A stretch of DNA of 64,000 nt from Trematomus loennbergii (Eukaryota > Chordata > Actinopteri > Perciformes > Nototheniidae). A model generated the notes under the pieces. It saw only the letters and a list, made by a program, of their open reading frames with translations. It did not search any database and had not been told where the DNA came from. The DNA lies in contig JAAOOA010000357.1 of the NCBI GenBank assembly GCA_012861695.1, positions 38,501 through 102,500 on the forward strand, read 5' to 3'. The translations under genes and the position numbers were made by a program. Positions 60,601 through 64,000 of this stretch are shown piece by piece (position 1 is the first letter of the stretch; each line of letters opens with the position of its first letter).

Positions 60601-62863
60601 GAGTTTGTTCCAGATATTTGGAAATATCCCGAACCAAATTCTCACATTCCTCTCCCCCTAGTCTTCCTGTGAAATTATAGTTATTTTGACACTTTTCTAA
60701 CCGTTTTATATTCCTTTCATCCTTCTCTGTCATCCATTTTGCATCCCCAGACAACACATGTTCCCTGTTTCACTGTTACCCTAACCCAGGGGTGCCCAAC
60801 CGTCGATCGCGGGGAGATTCCCAGTCGATCACGAGATGTGTCTAAAAATAGAACAACAATATTCTGTTTTATTGTTAATGTGCTATAACATAATCTTCCT
60901 GTGCCAGAATAATGCACTTGAACGCATCAAAGCTTTGTGATTGGCGTGACCCCATGTGTCGGGGCGGCTGGTGGGCAGTGCACTAGTTTGCTGACGTTGT
61001 CCGTGTCAACAGGAGTGACAGTCCGCACACACACAAGACCGCATTTATGGCAGAAGCAAAAAAGCCCAAAAATATAATTTTCACTCTGAGTGGGAGGATG
61101 ATTATTTTTGTATCTATTCCAATTCAAAGTCCATCTGTCTCTCATCTGCAATGCGAGCGTGGCTTTATCGAAGAAGGGTAATTTAGGAGCGGCATTTAAA
61201 AACAGTGCACAAACGCTACGAGACGGAGTTCCCTCCTAACTCTGCCCTACGCTCCCAAAAGGTGAGGGACCTGAAAGACAGCTCAATGCACAGCAGTCCA
61301 TTTTCACCAGGCCCAACAACAAGAGCAAGGCTGCTACCATAGCATCTTATCGTGTCAGTCACGTTCTTGCCAAACACATGAAGTCTTTCAAAGGCGGCGA
61401 AGTTGTGAAAGAAGCATTCCTGGAGGCTGCGGACACGCTTTTTGGGGACAGTAAAAATAACAGTAGCATTTCAACAGGTTTTTGATATAATAAAAACTCA
61501 AGTTAGATACCGTTATTAATCAGCTGTAAGTTTTAGTTTGTTTGAACTTATTCATTATAATTATTGTACAAAATGGTATAAGAATGCAAACATTAAGATC
61601 TGTTCTGTTTAAATTGATTATAGTCTATTTTCAATTCAGGTTAAGAAACTAGTGTTGCTTGCATCCTATTTTAAAGGCCTTTCTTTTTATACTCTACTAA
61701 AATGCAACAAATAAAAAGAGTTTGATTCTATTAATTTTGTCTTTTTTATTGCACTTTGGCAGCAGATTCCTGTGTAGCTTCAGATCTGAGTTGTCTTATT
61801 AGTAAGCCTAATTTATACTTTTGGAGCAACACTATTTTTATATTTTGGCCTTCAAACCACTTTTCTTTTCAAGTGTATTTCAATGTATTTCAGTAGGGAT
61901 CAAATATATAAGTTTGTTCATCAAAATAAGGAAGCACCGACCCTTCTTGTTTGTTTGTTTGTTTTGCAAGATAAGTGGGGATGCAATATTCATTAAATGA
62001 GTTTTGAAGTTTGTTGAAATGTCGAATATAATAATAATTAAAGCTGCAAGCAGTGTCACGTAGGTGTCTCGAGGACTCGGCCGTTGGCAAATGTGGGAAG
62101 TTTCAGGGCGATCGGACACGTACATGGGAGTTACAGCAGTATCATAAACATTGTGTTTGATGGCGAGTGATCTGTCGTCATGGCAACGGCATTTGATGAC
62201 ACCCCATAATACGCCTAGATGTGTTGAGGGCTGCATCGTTATCAAACACGTTATGTTTTGGGCCATTTGGAGCATGTTAACTGGAGTTATGAGAAAACCG
62301 TGTTTAATGGCGAGCGTTGTGTTACCATGGTAACGGCATTTGACGAAATCTCAAAACTGACACACAAATGTCTTGAATGCATAAAAACATAATTAAAACT
62401 ACTCACTTAAAATATATAAAACACACGTTTAATAATGTAATTAAACCCGTATTCATTCGGTAAAAATACAATTATATATAAAGTGTCATTAACTTTTTTT
62501 GTTTTTGCAAGAAGAGTGGGGATGCAATATCCATTTTGGGGAGTTTTGGAGATGTTAAAATGTTGAATATACTGTAATTAAACCCCTACTCATTGGGTCA
62601 AAATTGTCATTATTAACTCTTGTGTCCCCTTCCTCCAGACGTGCCTCCCTCCCCGCTGTCGCTCCATGACAGGTACAGCTCTCCAGCGGCAGGCAGCGCT
62701 AAGCGGCGTCTCTTCGGCGATGATTCTCCGGCGCCGCTGACTGCGACCTTGAGCCCGATGTCGATGTCGTCGCCCGCCAAACGCCTGACGTTCACCTCCA
62801 GCAGCACCCTGAGGATCGGAGGTCAGGGCGGGGGGGGCACCGTGCTCAGCATCCCTCTGCAAG
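43402..62863 (+). CDS. rbl1: Retinoblastoma-like 1 (p107), 5' part; continues beyond the window
   Basis: Pocket-protein corepressor of E2F4/5 that restrains S-phase genes. Exons: 43402-43562, 45269-45402, 48224-48422, 48652-48716, 49015-49143, 49804-49964, 50665-50728, 51022-51196, 51280-51446, 53097-53206, 53322-53425, 57373-57510, 59750-59914, 60339-60480 and 62639-62863. The N-terminal cyclin-like domain has LCQELNMDEQ, HWLACSLYAACRK, SLIQFFSKMRKW and GNFRMIGDDLVNSYHLLLCC. The linker has EEYVLTVGDFDERVFLGAD and EIGTPRK. Pocket A runs from TPVSSATQSVSRLQ through KLAEILYYKVLENVM, FHCSLMACCLEVVLFSYSS and VIEVFIRSEEGLSRDMVKHL. The spacer has DRYSSPAAGSAKRRLFGDD, whose KRRLF is the cyclin A/E docking motif. 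Wording such as QFFSKMRKW and DSALW favours p107 over p130. Pocket B and the C-terminus lie off the right edge. One base is missing in exon 1 (near 43464), exon 3 (near 48300 and in the G run near 48385) and exon 7 (near 50676). About 714 codons after repair. Confidence 0.93.
45231..45268. repeat. (TG)n tract at the rbl1 exon 2 acceptor
   Basis: About 17 TG units run directly into CAG|GGGGAG of exon 2, taking the place of the pyrimidine tract. Confidence 0.9.
45533..46920. mobile_element. Composite decayed DNA-element region in rbl1 intron 2
   Basis: The outer borders share 'acttgtcc' words: 45542-45559 is a perfect 18-bp palindrome (acttgtccatggacaagt), and 46866-46905 has 'cacttgtccgctgcaag'. 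Inside, 45725-46660 is bounded by tagggttgggtatag and, reverse-complemented, cagggttgggaagc, with 'ttccggtt' words and a short retroelement piece at 46078-46140. No convincing target duplication and no transposase frame. Confidence 0.45.
46921..48223. other. Remainder of rbl1 intron 2, nothing recognised
   Basis: AT-rich sequence without exon-like frames or repeats that I can name. Confidence 0.4.
48425..48480. repeat. (CA)n at the donor of rbl1 exon 3
   Basis: Begins 3 bp into the intron (gtacgacacaca...), one of several CA tracts placed immediately after rbl1 donors. Confidence 0.9.
48845..48965. mobile_element. Retroelement tail in rbl1 intron 4
   Basis: 'taatggtcacacatgcagag' and 'acacagtgaaatgtgttctc' followed by 'aacccatcctagtac' are characteristic of an abundant teleost retroelement tail. 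Confidence 0.55.
49327..49650. repeat. Minisatellite of alternating 21- and 27-bp units in rbl1 intron 5
   Basis: Units are gaaacgctctcacacacaca + t, with or without an added 'gcct' spacer, about 14 copies. Right next to it 49142-49164 is a (GA)n stretch at the exon 5 donor. Confidence 0.9.
49967..50036. repeat. (CA)n at the donor of rbl1 exon 6
   Basis: The intron starts gtacacacac and continues as CA repeats for about 70 bp. Confidence 0.9.
50086..50495. mobile_element. MITE with about 33-bp inverted repeats in rbl1 intron 6
   Basis: Left end: tatagaccatgggtgtttct + caatgtcgagga. Right end, reverse-complemented: tataaaccatggggtgtttc + tcaatgtcgagga. The 410-bp interior is non-coding and full of 'ccttgg/aggacc' words. 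I did not find a clear target duplication, so the superfamily is open. Confidence 0.75.
51450..52625 (-). mobile_element. Reverse copy of the 33/35-kb retroelement family, split by a hAT element
   Basis: Reverse-complementing 51470-51613 gives the same order as 35350-35500 (agctacagtg, cactgaagtcacaggctcct, ccaacag, gtgcaagtaaatacaaataa). The other side of the split is at 52546-52600 (ctaatgtgcac and aaaaagtgcaatag). Confidence 0.65.
51614..52545. mobile_element. hAT-type element with TSD proven by an empty site in the same window
   Basis: Starts CAGGGGGGTCAAACTC and ends with a decayed complement, GAGTTGGACATGTGTG. Flanks: ctgtagcc (51606-51613) and ctgtagct (52546-52553). The unoccupied related element at 35340-35370 reads, reverse-complemented, acactgtagctaatg, a single ctgtagct. 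A second end-like sequence at about 52168-52195 suggests internal duplication. Confidence 0.75.
52917..53056. repeat. TG-rich tract upstream of rbl1 exon 10
   Basis: Alternating (TG)n with tcctg and tcttcag interruptions, ending about 40 bp before the exon 10 acceptor. The repeated tcttcag words are decoy AG acceptors. Confidence 0.8.
53449..56713. mobile_element. hAT-type element (14-15-bp perfect TIR) carrying a 2.4-kb minisatellite
   Basis: Left TAGAGTTCCCGTTAG and right, reverse-complemented, CAGAGTTCCCGTTAG. Flanks acacacac (53441-53448) and acacgcac (56714-56721), seven of eight bases alike, though the CA-rich target weakens this. Words such as 'ttgaccgg' and 'ttgccggtc' lie near the right end and 'gtgccggtcaaagg' near the left. 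No transposase frame. It occupies most of rbl1 intron 11. Confidence 0.75.
54154..56573. repeat. 2.4-kb minisatellite of a 20-bp unit in rbl1 intron 11
   Basis: About 121 copies of cttcttgtctgtcacgtact, with CTG/CCG, ACGTA/ACATA and CTCTT/TATTC/CTTGTT variants clustered regionally: CCG forms before about 55300, GTTG forms after about 55190. The unit has no stop in any plus-strand frame, so all three frames stay open for hundreds of codons; this is not coding. Confidence 0.97.
57511..57749. repeat. (CA)n with GAGACA interruptions at the donor of rbl1 exon 12
   Basis: Starts at the donor (gtaacacacac) and runs about 240 bp as CA repeats with regularly spaced 'cagagaca' steps. Confidence 0.9.
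58087..58464. mobile_element. TTAA-flanked MITE with long inverted ends
   Basis: TTAA at 58083-58086 and 58465-58468. Left end aggtggggtaggtaagtttg + agaaaccggctcgaga; right end, reverse-complemented, aggtggggtaggtaagtttg + gagaaaccagatcgaga. The perfect 20-bp ends and TTAA target fit piggyBac or Kolobok-type non-autonomous elements. Copies of this element are common in teleosts as far as I recall. Confidence 0.8.
58618..59679. mobile_element. Second Harbinger-like copy, interrupted by 445 bp of unrelated DNA
   Basis: Colinear with 14866-15630 (blocks 'actgcttgtatctgcatag', 'gataacgggtccc', 'cgctctggggggtcaa', 'tgctgctttt... gcatatgtactacagcg'), with only one 62-bp unit. Flanks are TTT on each side. 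58854-59298 is foreign to the other copy and replaces about 20 bp of the internal hairpin; I recognise nothing in it. Located in rbl1 intron 12. Confidence 0.65.
60490..60665 (-). mobile_element. LINE-derived fragment in rbl1 intron 14
   Basis: 'gtcttcagcctggatttaaa', 'agttgcagtggacctgcagg' and 'tttctgggagtttgttccag' are a familiar teleost dispersed sequence. The minus strand gives a short Lys/Leu-rich frame (LTTFKSRLKTFF) resembling the last residues of LINE ORF2 proteins. Confidence 0.5.
60787..61490 (+). pseudogene. Decayed hAT transposase N-terminal region (BED/GTF2IRD2-like type)
   Basis: CAGGGGTGCCCAACC at 60787 is a hAT-like terminal sequence. From the ATG at 61048 the reading runs MAEAKKPK, then, with frame changes, SEWEDDYFC and a CNASVALSKKGNL zinc-finger-like block. 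A further frame gives VRDLKDS, FTRPNNKSKAATIASYRVSHV, LAKHMKSFKGGEVVKEAFLE-type text. Order and wording fit hAT transposases and their domesticated relatives. Frame changes and the missing catalytic part make it a dead fragment. Confidence 0.65.
62040..62375. mobile_element. Interspersed repeat beginning 'attaaagctgcaagcagtgt'
   Basis: The 'aaagctgcaagcag' start is familiar from abundant teleost elements. Internally two near-repeats, 'gatggcgagtgatctgtcgt' (about 62159) and 'aatggcgagcgttgtgttac' (about 62307), both followed by catgg-aacggcatttga, show an internal duplication of about 150 bp. Confidence 0.5.
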
Positions 62864-63129
62864 GTAGGAAACGAGATTCAAGATTTTAAAGGTATTATTG
62901 TCATATGCATAGGTCTTCTGACCCGAGCTATAATAAAATACAAATAAAAAACTGTGCAAGAAGTCTATATACACGTAAAAGCACACAACGAAAAGTAAAC
63001 AAACACTGAAATAAAACAAAAAAAAGGCGCCATCTTGTTTCTAATACCCAGGTTTACAAAACTGACCACCGAAAATGCAAAGGAGAGGATACCCTAACCC
63101 ACATCAAAACATACTCACACACTAATCAG

Positions 63130-64000
63130 GGTTTAGGGTTAGGTTTAACGGGTCTCTCCTGAAGGGTTAGGTTTAGGTTTAACGTGTCTCTCCTGAAGGG
63201 TTAGGTTTAGGTTTAACGGGTCTCCTGAAGGGTTAGGTTTAACGGGTCTCTCCTGTAGGTTTAGGTTTAACGTGTCTCTCCTGAAGGGTTAGGGTTAGGT
63301 TTAACGGGTCTCTCCTGAAGGGTTAGGGTTAGGTTTAACGGGTCTCTCCTGAAGGGTTAGGTTTAACGGGTCTCTCCTGAAGGGTTAGGGTTAGGTTTAA
63401 CGGGTCTCTCCTGAAGGGTTAGGTTTAACGGGTCTCTCCTGAAGGGTTAGGGTTAGGTTTAACGGGTCTCTCCTGAAGGGTTAGGTTTAACGGGTCTCTC
63501 CTGAAGGTTTAGGTTTAACGGGTCTCTCCTGAAGGGTTAGGGTTAGGTTTAACGGGTCTCTCCTGAAGGGTTAGGGTTAGGTTTAACGGGTCTCTCCTGA
63601 AGGGTTAGGGTTAGGTTTAACGGGTCTCTCCTGAAGGGTTAGGGTTAGGTTTAACGGGTCTCTCCTGAAGGGTTAGGGTTAGGTTTAACGGGTCTCTCCT
63701 GAAGGGTTAGGTTTAGGTTTAACGGGTCTCTCCTGAAGGGTTAGGGTTAGGTTTAACGGGTCTCTCCTGAAGGGTTAGGGTTAGGTTTAACGGGTCTCTC
63801 CTGAAGGGTTAGGTTTAACGGGTCTCTCCTGAAGGGTTGGGGTTAGGTTTAACGGGTCTCTCCTGAAGGGTTAGGGTTAGGTTTAACGGGTCTCTCCTGA
63901 AGGGTTAGGGTTAGGTTTAACGGGTCTCTCCTGAAGGGGTTAGGTTTAACGGGTCTCTCCTGAAGGGTTAGGTTTAGGTTTAACGGGTCTCTCCTGAAGG
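63130..64000. repeat. Minisatellite with TTAGGG-containing unit, cut by the window edge
   Basis: Units of 28 or 34 bp: aggtttaacgggtctctcct + gaagggtt, with an optional extra agggtt. About 28 copies are visible in rbl1 intron 15 and the array continues past the right edge. Confidence 0.95.

Noticed and set aside
43402..62863. Assignment of the pocket protein as rbl2 (p130)
   Set aside because: The QFFSKM, DMS..L and DSALW wording and the short spacer text match p107 better than p130; pocket B, which would settle it, is outside the window.

Overview
The window looks like nuclear DNA from a teleost fish, probably a percomorph. Genes are spread over many short exons with GT/AG introns. Introns and spacers are packed with long (CA/TG)n tracts and with transposon tails and terminal repeats of kinds common in teleosts. 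I see no RNA genes, CRISPR array, operon or prokaryotic feature.

Layout: four protein-coding genes, all on the + strand. (1) 2.9-8.3 kb and (2) 11.5-17.7 kb are tandem DNase I-family endonuclease genes of the DNase-gamma/dnase1l4 type, 9 coding exons each. Both lack a signal peptide and end in lysine-rich tails. The second copy has a five-fold repeated Lys tail; the first has an acidic insertion in exon 4. (3) 19.8-42.2 kb is a type II keratin (K8-like), 10 exons, about 450 aa. Its introns carry two giant minisatellites (4.1 kb of a 26-bp unit and 2.8 kb of a 20-bp unit). (4) 43.4 kb to beyond the right edge is the 5' two thirds of rbl1 (p107, retinoblastoma family), 15 exons, about 714 codons. 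It has an E2F site and an inverted CCAAT box just upstream.

Between and inside the genes are many mobile elements, several delimited to the base by terminal repeats and target-site duplications. Examples are hAT elements at 1594-2670, 34395-34906, 51614-52545 and 53449-56713, TTAA-flanked elements, a Harbinger-like pair at 14.9 and 58.6 kb, and LINE fragments. Two of the largest minisatellites sit inside identifiable transposons, and a third has an unexpanded relative next to it. Roughly 13 kb of the 64 kb is tandem repeat.

The main caution is that all four genes have reading-frame breaks. I count 15 exonic sites where one base is missing, mostly in short homopolymers; restoring one base at each gives exon phases and family-conserved protein throughout. 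This points to deletion errors in a long-read assembly rather than four pseudogenes. The genes have no obvious joint function. I see no new multigene system; the most interesting material is the DNase pair with opposite-charge low-complexity additions, the transposon-born minisatellites, and the CA-at-donor/TG-at-acceptor pattern in rbl1 introns.
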